The notes beneath the pieces are model-generated. The model made no database searches. It had not been told where the DNA came from and saw only the letters and a list, made by a program, of their open reading frames with translations. A DNA stretch of 64,000 nucleotides from Aulostomus chinensis (taxonomy: Eukaryota; Chordata; Actinopteri; Syngnathiformes; Aulostomidae). How positions within the stretch are numbered: position 1 is the first letter of the stretch; each line of letters opens with the position of its first letter. The stretch is from positions 409,501-473,500 of the forward strand of contig JBBMOA010000017.1 of assembly GCA_037954235.1 (NCBI GenBank), written 5' to 3'. The position numbers and the translations under genes are program-made. Positions 34,056-45,148 of the stretch are shown here, piece after piece.

Positions 34056-35513
34056 CATGATGTCCCTGCCTGTGGCCCAGTACGTTACTGGAGTGGAGGA
34101 TATTTCCCCTCCTCATGTGTTTGGTCATTGGTGTTCGTCTCTTCAAGGACCAGTTCGCCATGACGCCATCGGCACATTCATCAGTTTCTTGTGTTGAAAT
34201 GAATTTGATGATGTAAAAGTGATGCTCACATGCACATGTCAGTAAAGCAATACGTACATCATATATGATCAAACTCTTATTTGATAAGAGATGTACACTG
34301 AGTTGCCGGATATCGGCTGATATCTATGCTCAAACAGAGGCCCCATCACACTGGCGTCACCATGGCAACAGCAGAACATATTCCCCGTGATTGTGATGAG
34401 CAACCTTCCATTTTTGCAAGTTGATGATCATGTTTTGTTCCCAGAGAGACACAGCAGCCCCCTGGACAACATCCAACATGGACGGCAACGTCAATGCCAA
34501 ACCAGCTGGGTGTGAGTCGTGTGTGGGCTCATGCCAGTCTTCAGGTGCGCTGACGTGGTTTGAATGGAAAACACGCTTGCAGGGTTGTTACATTACATTT
34601 GTTTGACTCTTACAACCAGCGATCCAACATCTCTGAATGCAAACCCAGTGAAGGTTTTCAATAATTGAAATTTTCCCCCCTAGAGACGATATTTTAAATA
34701 TCTCACGCTGACGAGGGCGTCAGGGACAGGAAGACCAGAATAGTCTGGAATGTGATTTGGAGGTGTCTTTCAGTCCTGGGTTTATCCACCTGGATGCGTC
34801 TTCTTCTGGATCAGGCCTGGACACCACACCTTTCCAACCTTCTGCTTACATCCTTGTAGATTTTGGAAGTATGTTTTTATGTCTTTTTTTGAGAACCTGC
34901 ATATACGATTTTGACGTGGATGATTCCCCATTTTGATCTCTGAATGACGTGTTTGGATTTTTGTAAATATTGTGCATGCGTTTATTTGATATGAAAAAGG
35001 TTTTAAAGAAGAAACTGAGTTTTTTCTAAGTACCTTTTTGTTGAGAAATAAAACAAAAAGCATGAATTTGGTTTAAATTTTGACTTGCTACAAAACGTTT
35101 GGTGTTTTCTTAAGAAGCATTTAATCAGAATATAATATAAATGTTCAGAACTTCTCATGAAACGACTTACTGTAATAACTGTACACAATTACACCGAGAT
35201 TGTAATCAAGACTTAGACTCAGACAGAGTATTTTTACGTGTACAAAGTCCACATGACAGAAACAAAGCGCTCCTCTCAGGAATCTGCTTCGTGATCCATC
35301 AAGCTGTTTCTCTACCACCCAGCAGCAAAGATCCTTTCCTCTTCCTGGCCGTGTAAGCCAGGCCAAGGTGCTTCAGCACTGCATCCTCCTCCTCCTCCTC
35401 CTCATCATTATCATGGCTGACTGTTGAAGATGCTGCATCATTGATACTGTGGCCGGGATGTTAGCCTGGTCTCTTCATTTCTTCATGATAGAGGAGATAT
35501 CCAGAAACACACT

Positions 35514-35518
<5 letters not shown>
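33553..35518. other. Intergenic stretch
   Basis: No gene recognised. A CA tract lies at 34014-34052. The rest is unassigned. Confidence 0.6.
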
Positions 35519-35562
<44 letters not shown>

Positions 35563-35573
35563 AAACCAGAGTG

Positions 35574-35635
<62 letters not shown>
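35519..35635. repeat. Adjacent (GA)n and (AC)n microsatellites
   Basis: A GA tract (to 35558) and an AC tract (35577-35635) separated by a short unique segment. Confidence 0.97.
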
Positions 35636-35636
<1 letters not shown>

Positions 35637-35719
35637 TTCCCTGTAATAATGTCTCTGACCGAAAATGGATCAAAGCATAAGAGCCGTCAATCAGCAACTC
35701 AACTCCAGCTGCTGCTGTA

Positions 35720-35855
35720 CACGTCTTATACATGTCACATATACGCCACATACAGGTCATATCCAGGACATACATGTCACATACAGGTTCCATACACGTC
35801 ACATACATGTAACACACATCACATGCACATTCCATACATGTCACATATATTTTAC
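35720..35855. repeat. ACATGTCACAT-type minisatellite
   Basis: Diverged tandem copies of a unit of about 10-11 bp related to ACATGTCACAT/ACAGGTC. Confidence 0.75.
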
Positions 35856-36124
35856 AGAGTATTGACTCCCAACATGCCCCTGCAGACTCCAGGGGGTCTG
35901 AGGGAGGTCTCAGTCCTCAGACCCCCTGACCCTCAATCCCCCAGACTAAAGACTCGGGACCCCAGACCCAAGACCACAACATAACTTATCAAATCAATAC
36001 AGCTACTTTTTGAAACTTTTTTTTTTTTACTTCATTTGGCACATTTATGTACACAATCTAGTATTCTAAGTGAATTCTACTTTTACAAGTTTATAACTTG
36101 TCAGTTTATTTTTAAACTGTGTTG

Positions 36125-36830
36125 TATTTTCCTTTCTCTCTCTCTTTATCTCTGTCCCTCTCTTTCCTTCTGTCTCTCTGTCTTCCTCCATTCTCTGTCT
36201 TTGTCTCTGTCCATCAGTCTCTCCTCCTTTCTCTCCCTCTTTATCTCTGTCCCTCTCTTTCCTTCTGTCTCTCTGTCCTCCTCCATTCTCTGTCTTTGTC
36301 TCTGTCCATCAGTCTCTCCTCCTTTCTCTCCCTCTTTATCTCTGTCCCTCTCTTTCCTTCTGTCTCTCTGTCCTCCTCCATTCTCTGTCTTTGTCTCTGT
36401 CCATCAGTCTCTCCTGCTTTCTCTCCCTCTTTATCTCTGTCCCTCTCTTTCCTTCTGTCTCTCTGTCTTCCTCCATTCTCTGTCTTTGTCTCTGTCCATC
36501 AGTCTCTCCTCCTTTCTCTCTCTCTTTATCTCTGTCCCTCTGTTTCCTTCTGTCTCTCTGTCTTCCTCCATTCTCTGTCTTTGTCTCTGTCCTGCTCTCC
36601 TGCTCTCTCGCCGTCCCCACTGATCCTGGATCTGCTCCACCTTCCTGCTGGTAAAGGAAGGTTCTGGTGGCTGCTGTTGCAGGATGTGCTGCTGATGGAG
36701 AATTGTTGGGTGGAGGTTCATTGAAGGAGGGAGGTGCTGGACCTGCTCTACTTGGACAGAGTCAGGACAGGACTTTGGTTGGGGTTTGGTGCCACTAATA
36801 AAACTGACTTGACTAAAGTGAAGGTGATAA
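36125..36830 (+). repeat. VNTR-bearing interspersed repeat, copy 2
   Basis: About five 94-bp VNTR units (36135-36595), then the arm (36600-36735, CCCCACTGATCCTGGATCTG to TTCATTGAAGGAGGGAGGTG), then the tail GACAGAGTCAGGACAGGACT and AATAAAACTGACTTGACTAA. Plus orientation; the core upstream of the VNTR is absent, as in a 5'-truncated retroposon. Confidence 0.85.
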
Positions 36831-37648
36831 TTCTTCCATTAATTTCATTCATCACCACTTATTTGTGGCTATTTACAGTGTTGCATTGCGAACGTCTTGG
36901 AGGCAAGGTGTCATCTGCCTGTGGCCGTGTTCACACTGCATGTGAAGTCAGTCTGGATCTCTTATTTGTATGTGTTTATCCCCTCCTTAAAATTGTGAAT
37001 TTGAGTATTTTCTTCCACAGACAAGGATACTGCTACTGCTGTTGTACTACCACAATGAATGTACTCAGACATTTAATCTGTAGTTTATCTTGATTACATT
37101 ACAAACGCTAAACTGTTGGCTGGTGCCCTCTGATTGGTCCTTGCTGCTGGTGGATGCTGAGGCCCATCAGTTACCACAGTGTGACTGGCATTGCAGATGC
37201 AACATGGCGCAGCCAAGCTGAGTTCTGAGTGGAAATTCAAGGTCAAGCCACATTTGTAAACTATGTAAGACCAAACCAATAGGAAGCCACAACAACCAAC
37301 AGACCTTCTCAGACTCTTAAACTCAACTCCATCAACATAGCTGGAGGAAGTTAACGAAGGGAAGCAACTAATGCTAGTAGGCACAGCTCCAAGCCCAGGA
37401 CCAGGCTGCAGCCTCTCCTGCCCTCCACTCCTGCTGCTCATCAGCCACAGCTGACACACAGCAGCTCATGTTCAGGAGACGTTCACTGTTCCTCTTCCAG
37501 TAGGAGGACGTTTTATTTATTCAGTTATTTAGAGTACTTTAAGAGCACATCCAGTAACCTAGTGCAATTAGGGGGAGACTGTAAGAGTAGTATTTTCTGT
37601 AAATATGAAACTCAGGGTGGCACAGTGCACTACTACTAAGGGGGTCAT
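36831..37648. other. Intergenic stretch
   Basis: No gene or clear repeat recognised; it precedes the L1. Confidence 0.5.
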
Positions 37649-38610
37649 ATGATCTGGTGGACAAGATGGCTGCATTGTTTTGCTCTCCTCAACCTGACTT
37701 ATAAAGTTTGCTTTTACAAACCGTTACTGGAATTAACTGGTCAATCTCAATTTATAACTGCTTTATTTACCACAATGTCTGACTTAGGCAAGAAATCAAC
37801 AGCGTCTATCACTATAAAAGGGACACGTGCAGATGTGGAAGCCATAGCCAACCTTGTGGTCGAAAAGCAAAGTGTTTATCTTGAAACACGTTTTAATCAA
37901 CTGGAACAAATTGGGAAAGATACTGAAGAGAAATTGTGCACTATACAAGCGGACTTCACGACCTTAAGAGGGAGTATTGTGGCTTTTAAGGCAGAAATAG
38001 GGAAAATGAGATCCGAGGTGAGAGGCAATTCTGCTCGGTTGAGCAACCATGAGTTAGTGCTTGAACAGATGCACCTGAAGCTAGCCGATGCGGAGAGTCG
38101 CAACAGGAGATGCAACCTCTGCATTCTCAGGCTAGCTGAGGGGGTAGAAGGATCTAATGCCATACAATTTCTGACAAATTCCCTACCGCAGTGGTTTCCC
38201 ACCTTGGGAGATTTTAAGGGTGAAATCATGAGGGCACACCAGATAGTGATGCCAACAACAATAGAGCAAGTCCTCACACCATGATTTTTAATGTTTTCAT
38301 TCATTTTGCGGGCAGCGAGAAAGACATCAGCTACAGTAAATGGGCAGAAGAATCGCTTATCCCTTGACTGCAGTGCCTACACCCTCAAGAGACACCAGGC
38401 ATTCTCTCAAGCCATGGATCCTTTGAGTGCTACAGAAGTTGAATTCTCCCTCTGCTCCCTGACACTTTGAAAGTCAAAGTGGGTGGGAAAACAGAGTCTT
38501 TTCTCTTTTCTAAGGACTTCATCCACTCTCTTCCGGACCTCAACACATTGTCTTCATCAGCTACAAAGGCTCTGCAGAACCGCAACATTCAGTTCAAGAT
38601 GGAGTCACAG
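37649..38610 (+). mobile_element. L1-type LINE ORF1 (broken)
   Basis: The main frame (37649-38284) has an N-terminal leader, a coiled coil (about residues 80-165) and RRCNLCILRLAEGVEGSNAI with LPQWFPTLGDFKGEIMRAHQ, the RRM-start pattern of L1 ORF1 proteins. A frame break follows. Further pieces (KDISYSKWAEESLI, YTLKRHQAFSQAMDPL and TLKVKVGGKTESFLFSKDF) represent the C-terminal domain to about 38600. ORF1 protein is an RNA-binding trimer in active L1. This copy is interrupted and inactive. Confidence 0.75.
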
Positions 38611-38990
38611 CAGTGGTGATTACTCTGAGACTGCAAGGGAAGCTCAGCTTCCCCTAAATGTCACCAAAAAAAAAAGTGGTGAAACCTGTCCTGCTGTGTG
38701 CTCACTTCATTGACTAACTACGCGCTAGAAAGCCTTCATCTTTTGTTCACAATCAGCTCCTTATCACAGGTAACCGGCGCAACTTCCTCCTTGTCCATCC
38801 CCACAGCGCTTCACACAGTCGGACGCTCAGCTTCTACTGACTTCAGTGGGGAAGCATAGAGTGGGTTGTTCCACTGCAGAGAAACGAGACGCTCATTGGA
38901 TAAATGCTGGGCTTTGTCCCGCCCATCGGACGCTCAGTGTCTCTGGGGGTCTATGGGGCAGTGGGCTGGCCCGGACTATAAGTTAGCACT
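38611..38990. other. Unassigned insertion inside the L1
   Basis: GC-richer sequence between L1 ORF1 and the inter-ORF region, with GGAAGCTCAGCTTCC at the left (a self-complementary 15-mer centre). Coding is absent; probably another transposon piece, boundaries uncertain. Confidence 0.4.
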
Positions 38991-39906
38991 GAGGGTGGCA
39001 TTAACAGCCCAGTTAGCTAAGCCTGTTTGGACTATGGAATGACATTTGTTTCTCCTCATTTTACGTGAACTACGCTCGGAATATATACAGGTTTTGTTTT
39101 GGGTTTTTTGGGGATTTCCATTTGGTCCTGGGACCTGCTACACAATCTTTTTAGTTTTTGGACTGCCTCTTCCTTTATTGAGAGGTGAAGAGTAAGAATA
39201 GCCTCAACTTTTGTTTAAGCCTGCACAGTTATGAATGCTAGCTGACTTCAGTTTTGGTATGGCTAGAACTAATGTTTGCAAAACTGATGTTGCTCTGCTG
39301 AATGTAATATTATTTAGTTATGGTTTGTTATGCTTAAATTAGTGACAGGTCGTTGGATTGGGCTTTGGAATGTTGCTGCCCCTTGTCCATACATGATTAC
39401 GGATCAGCTAAATGCTAAATTGTTTGCCTGCCTAGTTTTGTCCCATTCCATGTCTTTTCGTTGTCTACAGGGGATAGGCGATGTTGCATGATGTCAAATC
39501 TTAAATGTTATGTGTGCCATGGAGGAAGGCCGTCAGCTTTAAGTGCTAGGCTTGGGATTATTGGGTCAGGTTGTTGCCAATATTTTCAGTTGTCTTGCTT
39601 TCTTATGAGGACTGGTCAATACAATAATGGGTGATGTGTCTCTCTCAGTATGAACGCTAGTGGTTTAAACACACCATATAAGTGCACTCGTGTTTTATGA
39701 CTGCTTTTGAAAAAGTCAATCTCGCACTTTAGCAGGAAACTCACTTTTAGATCATGATTAGAAGGGCCTTGCTAATAGATTTTACCGTGTCATTGCGTCT
39801 ACGTCAGTTGACATGACAACTAGGGGAGTGGCTGTGGTAGCTAGACGTAATCTTCCGATCAAAGTGCTGGACATCAGGACTGATACTGTAGGCAGATTGG
39901 TATTAT
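38991..39906 (+). mobile_element. L1 inter-ORF region and start of ORF2 endonuclease
   Basis: From about 39650 the plus strand, in several frames, reads MNASGLNTPYKCTRVL, then a QETH-like region with stops, then GVAVVARRNLPIKVLDIRTD and TVGRLVLLS: the N-terminal half of an L1 ORF2 endonuclease. Multiple stops. It breaks off at 39906 at a palindromic element. Confidence 0.7.
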
Positions 39907-40579
39907 TGTCACGATCCCTGTCTTGTGCTTCCTGTTTTACTTTGTAGTCATGTCCTGTCTTCCTGACCGCCCTCCTGTGATTACCTTATGTGTCTCACCT
40001 GTGTGATTACACCACCTGTGCCTCATTTCCCTTATGTATTTAACCTCTGTGTTTCCCCTTGTCCGTGTTGGGTCATTGTGTCAAAGTCTATGTCAAATGT
40101 TGTTTGCCGCCAGTCACAAGTCTCGAGCCTCCAGCTCCAAGCCTCCAGTCACCGGTCCCCCCCCCACGTCTGTAATAAACTGTTTGTGAACTCTCATGCC
40201 TCGTCTGCATTCAGGTCATTCTGTCATGGACTGTGGTGGGGGAGTAGACCCGAATGCAGACGAGGCATGAGAGTTCACAAACAGTTTATTACAGATGTTG
40301 GGGGGGGGGCGACCGATGACTGGAGGCTGGAGACTTGTGACTGACGACAAACAACACTTGACATAGACTTCGACAATGACAACAATTCAACACAGTGCAC
40401 TTTGACACAATGACCCAACACGGACAAGGGGAAACACACAGGTTAAATACATAAGGGAAATGAGGCACAGGTGGTGTAATCACACAGGTGAGACACATGA
40501 GGTAATAACAGGAGCGAGGACAGGAAGACAGGACGTGACTACAAAGTAAAACAGGAAACACAAGACAGGGATTGTGACA
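39907..40579. mobile_element. 673-bp palindromic (foldback) element in the L1
   Basis: The left end TGTCACGATCCCTGTCTTGT and the reverse complement of the right end (TGTCACAATCCCTGTCTTGT) start arms of more than 300 bp that stay highly similar up to CTCATGCCTCGTCTGCATTC, with only about 37 bases between them. The right arm has an extra segment of about 30 bases near 40370-40400. No coding. It separates the L1 endonuclease halves; part of the endonuclease is also lost. Confidence 0.9.
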
Positions 40580-41290
40580 AATATTGATAATTATTATTGA
40601 TTGCTATCGTTGTGATTGATAATACTACTTTGCTTCCCATTGCCCTATCAGACCATAAAGGAGTGTTCTGTCGCACCTCTCAAATATACTTATCAAAACG
40701 GGCCAATAGATGGCGCTCCATTATTAAAGAATGAGGACTTTAAAGTGCAATTCTTATCTCAGTTGGATGAGTTCCTTTCCTTTAATGTGGGTTCAGTGGA
40801 CAAGTCTAGGATACTGTAGGATGCAGTGAAAGGCTTTATTCAAAGTAATGTCACACTATTCGCTTCCAATTTTCTTAACGCAAAATCCGTCAATTTACGG
40901 ATCCTTGAAGCTGAATTTCCCAAGCTAGACTGTCTTCTGTAAAGTGACTATAAAAGATAAAGGACATTAATGACATTTTGAAACAGCAATCTGAATTCTT
41001 ATTACACAGAATAAGACAGAGGTATAATTTTCATGGATCCAGACCGAGCCATATACTGTCCATGAAAATAACATCTAACGACAACTTTGCTGACATCCCT
41101 TGAATTAGAACACTGGAAAGCTGCATTACTACAGACCCTTAAAAGATTAATAAAAGTTTGGGGTTTTTATTCCACTTTATACCAATCCGAGGGCCATCTG
41201 GACAAAAATAGATGTGAGAACTTTCTTAGACAACTAGATCTACCATCACTATTAGTAGAAGACTCCTTGAGCCTTGATAAACCCTTCGTC
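40580..41290 (+). mobile_element. L1 ORF2 middle fragment
   Basis: The plus strand reads LLPIALSDHKGVF (endonuclease end), LLKNEDFKVQFLSQLDEFLS, and later FYSTLYQSEGHLDKNRCENF with LRQLDLPSLLVEDSLSLDKP, the pre-RT part of L1 ORF2. It is cut at about 41290 by a different LINE fragment, and most of the RT domain is missing. Confidence 0.75.
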
Positions 41291-41646
41291 ATAGTCGTCG
41301 TCGTCTTCCTCCTCTTATCTGCTTGGTCCGGGTTGTGGGGGCAGCAGCTTCAGCAAGGAAGCCCAGACTGTCTTCTCCCAGCCACTTCCACCAGCTCTTC
41401 CGGGGGAATCCCGAGACGTTCCCAGGCCAGCCCAGAGATATAATCCCTCCAGCGTGTCCTGGGTCGGCCCTGAGGCCTCCTCCTGGTCGGACATGCCTGG
41501 AACACCTCCCGAGGGAGCCGTCCTCACCAGATGCCTGAACCACCTCCACTGACTCCTCTACCTGGAGGAGCAGCAGCTCTACTCTGAGTGCCTCCTGAAG
41601 GACGGAGCTCCTCACCCTGTCTCTAAGGGAGAGCCCAGCCTCCCAC
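41291..41646 (-). mobile_element. LINE 3' fragment (same family as 22564-22901)
   Basis: A copy of the minus-strand LINE 3' end, running uninterrupted through CACCCTGTCTCTAAGGGAGA. It is the reference that shows the 22.9-kb copy is split. It sits inside L1 ORF2. Confidence 0.85.
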
Positions 41647-42148
41647 GGATATATTAGAAATTCATTCAATCTCCCAAGTTCCACTTTCCTTTTTACCTGC
41701 AGATCAGATCAACCATTAAAGCATATGGCATTCCTTGGCGGCAACTTTTACCCATTCCTCCCCTGAGCAGATTGATATCAATGCAAAATGAGACCAAGGG
41801 TATGGTGTCTGTGTTGTACACATTTACCCTAGGATCTCATACTCTGACTTGCCTGACAGATTATGGAGGTGAGACTATCCTGCTCTGGATCCAGAATTTG
41901 ATTTGGAGGACTTCGGGAAAGTATAACGCAGGTATCATGTAACCATCAACAGATGCATTTTAATTTCACACATAGAACTTATTTAACCCCTCACAAACTT
42001 TTCTATATGAAACTGATAGACTCTCCCTTGTGTTCCAAGGGAGTGTGGTGAATCTTTAAGTCTTACTGGGGTAACCCTAGAACCTTAATTATCATCACCC
42101 CTTATAACAAACATTTGAATAATTTCCCCCCTATTTGATGAGTATACT

Positions 42149-42184
<36 letters not shown>

Positions 42185-42540
42185 TATGTGTGTTTGTCTG
42201 TATCTTTGTGTAGGTTTGTTATCTATATCATTCCCACTATGTTTTTGATGCATCCCCCTTGCGTACAGGCAGGTGTGCATTGGGCCACTTTGTCATTTTT
42301 CTTTTCTTTTTCCTTCCTTTCCATATTACATGTTAATGGTTCTATGTTAGTTTGTTTTGTGTATGTAGATGAGGGGGCTATTGCTTTTATTTTATGTCAC
42401 AAATCTGTATTATATTTTTTCATTTAATTTTGGATGCATAATTTGGTGACAAATGGCTGACCCTACACTTTTCGTGCTCACTTCATATTGTATTGTATTT
42501 TTGTATTTTGATGTGTACTTGCTAGATAAAAGAAATGGTC
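41647..42540 (+). mobile_element. L1 ORF2 C-terminal fragment and 3' end
   Basis: The plus strand in broken frames gives STIKAYGIPWRQLLPIPPLS, NETKGMVSVLYTF and later THRTYLTPHKLFYMKLIDSP: the L1 ORF2 C-terminus. A non-coding 3' part with a TG tract (42153-42183) follows to about 42540. Confidence 0.7.
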
Positions 42541-42545
42541 ACAAA

Positions 42546-42892
42546 AAAGGGCCAGCCCGGTGGAGCAGTGGTCCTCACTGTGGCCCCCCATCAAGAAGGT
42601 TGTGGGTGGAGCCCCGGCTGCAGCACGGGGTCTTTCTGGGTGAGTCTCCATGTTCTCCCTGTTCCTGCTGGGTTCTCTCTGGTACTCCAGCTTCCTCCAC
42701 AGTCCAAAGACATCAAGAGGGACCAGGTTAATCCAGACTCTAAATTGACCGTAGGCGTGGCTGGGAGAGCCAATGGTTGTCTGTCTCTATGTGTTGGCCC
42801 TGCCATGGACTGGTGACCTGTCCAGGGGGAAGGCTGCTGGGATAGGCTCCACCCCCACCACCCTCAACAGGAGGAGAGGGGGAACAAAGAGG
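42546..42892 (+). mobile_element. Dispersed repeat with GGAT tail, full copy
   Basis: It begins GGCCAGCCCGGTGGAGCAGT and runs through GTGGGTGGAGCCCCGGCTGC, CCACAGTCCAAAGACATCAA and GCCATGGACTGGTGACCTGT to GGGGGAACAAAGAGGGATGG, entering a GATG array. Nearly identical to the copy at 47586-47917 on the other strand and partly to 17225-17383. A common teleost repeat type; class not assigned. Confidence 0.8.
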
Positions 42893-43603
42893 GATGGATG
42901 GATGGATGGATGATGGATGGATGGATGGATGGATTGATGATGGATGGATGATTGATGATGGATGGATGATTGATGATGGATGGATGGATGATTGATGATG
43001 GATGGATGATTGATGATGGATGGATGATGGATGATTGATGATGGATGGATGATTGATGATGGATGATTGATGATGGATGGATGATGGATGATTGATGATG
43101 GATGGATGATTGATGATGGATGATTGATGATGGATGGATGATTGATGATGGATGATTGATGATGGATGGATGATTGATGATGGATGATTGATGATGGATG
43201 GATGATTGATGATGGATGATTGATGATGGATGGATGATTGATGATGGATGATTGATGATGGATGGATGATGGATGGATGATTGATGATGGATGGATGATT
43301 GATGATGGATGATGGATGGATGATTGATGATGGATGGATGATTGATGATGGATGATGGATGGATGATTGATGATGGATGATGGATGATTGATGATGGATG
43401 ATTGATGATGGATGGATGATTGATGATGGATGATTGATGATGGATGGATGATTGATGATGGATGATAGATGATGGATAGATGATTGATGATGGATGGATG
43501 ATTGATGATGGATGGATGATTGATGACGGATGATTGATGATGGATGGATGATGGATGATGGATGGATGATGGATGATGGATGGATGATGGATGATGGATG
43601 GAT
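42893..43603. repeat. GATG/GATTGATGATGGATG satellite
   Basis: About 710 bases of GGATGGATGATTGATGAT-type units with a higher-order pattern of alternating GGATGGATGATTGATGAT and GGATGATTGATGAT. The minus-strand 293-residue Ser/Ile/His frame is a repeat translation. Confidence 0.95.
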
Positions 43604-45148
43604 GTAAATAACAGTTTCCACTGAAAAATTGATTTTTATTTTTGTATATTCTGTCGTGTATCTCTTTGACAGAGATCAGTGTCAGCAGGTCCCACTAACA
43701 AGACCATCAGAAATCTTACATCAGTGCATTATCACATCTAGCTTTTTTGCTTCGGTCTAAATCAGGTTATGATTCGATTCAGTTTGTTCTCAGCCTGAAA
43801 TACAAGCGAACTCAAATGTGTCACTCCTAAATAAGTGAGGACTTATGATTGGTCACAGGCATCTGAGGTAGGAGCAAGACAGGAAGTGGTCCTGTGGTCT
43901 CCACTGGAACATTTTTCTACAACATTTTTGCAAGCATATGTCTGATTATAGAATTAGAGGAACTGTTGGGCTCAAATTTGTTTGGAGTTTGATCAGATCA
44001 AGTTTTGATCTTCCTGTGCCATGAATAAACCAGCAAAACCCATCGGAGCTCATTTGTGACGGGCCTGAGACCACCGCCTCCAGGCAAGCAGTTGTGATCG
44101 CACCTGAGTATCACACTCACCTGGACCAAGCAAACCAGCCACAAATGCACCAAAGTTTGATTTAACTGAACCTACCAGGAAAGTGTGAAACTACCATTAA
44201 TGTGTTCCACATATTGTAGCATTCAAACTTTGGACAGTTTGCAAAATTGATGTTTTTGTTTGAAGACTGGTCACATGTTTTTTCATTCAACTAGACTGTT
44301 TGAGATGAATGTATGTTTCCAAGGTTTGTGTTGCTGGCAAGCTGCTGCACCTGGAATTAGCAATACACAGTGGTAGTAGAGTACTGATCATCTATGCTCA
44401 AGTAAAAGTACAATAACTCCCTCAAAAAATTACTTAAGTAAAAGGGAAAATTACGATTTGAGAACTCTAATCAAGCAACAGTAAAAAAGTATCTCATTAA
44501 TAAATTATTCAAAGTACAAATTTATAGGCTTCAAGATGGAACTGCTGCTTTCCTTTTATTTCAGCAGGTTAGGATCACGAGTTCTATTAGTAACTGTGAC
44601 GCAGGTGCATGCGTCCATGTGCATGCTTACATGTGGCTCCTCTCAGAGCTGGACCTACCAACAAGCAAACCAAGCTGCTGCTTAGGGCCCTGTGCAATTT
44701 TCTGCGATTTTCTTCAAATGGAAAAGAAGTCCTGTAGCGATGTTGAGGGGGGGCCTCGGGTGTGACGTCCCCCGACACTCCACCCAAACATTTATTAGGT
44801 GTTAGTGGCAACTTAATGGCGTGAAAAAAAAATTTGGCTCAAAATATACTTGATCAAAGAGTGAGAACAGTTTTTGTAAAACATGTAAAACTACTTGTAT
44901 CTTAAAAACCGACTAGTAACTTACTACCCACCCTCATTAATGCTTAACAGTTTGGGGGTGTGAGGTATTTTAATGATACCAGGTAAGTTTTGTTGTTAAT
45001 ATATTTTCTTGTGGATGCTAATAAACATAAAGTATAGCACAGAAAGCCGAGGACAGAGTTTCTGCTTGTCAGGTGGACACATTGCTTTGTTCTCTTACGT
45101 TCAAGTGGTATATTAATGCCAAACGTTCTGGACTAGTTTGGAATAAAA
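43604..45148. other. Intergenic stretch downstream of gja10 with a hAT-like scrap
   Basis: 44385-44520 contains CTCAAGTAAAAGTACAATAA and ACTTAAGTAAAAGGG, similar to the subterminal ends of Tol2-type hAT elements. Otherwise no gene. The gja10 3' UTR should occupy part of the right end. Confidence 0.45.

Noticed and set aside
42740..43621. 293-residue Ser/Ile/His-rich minus-strand frame
   Set aside because: It translates the GATG satellite.
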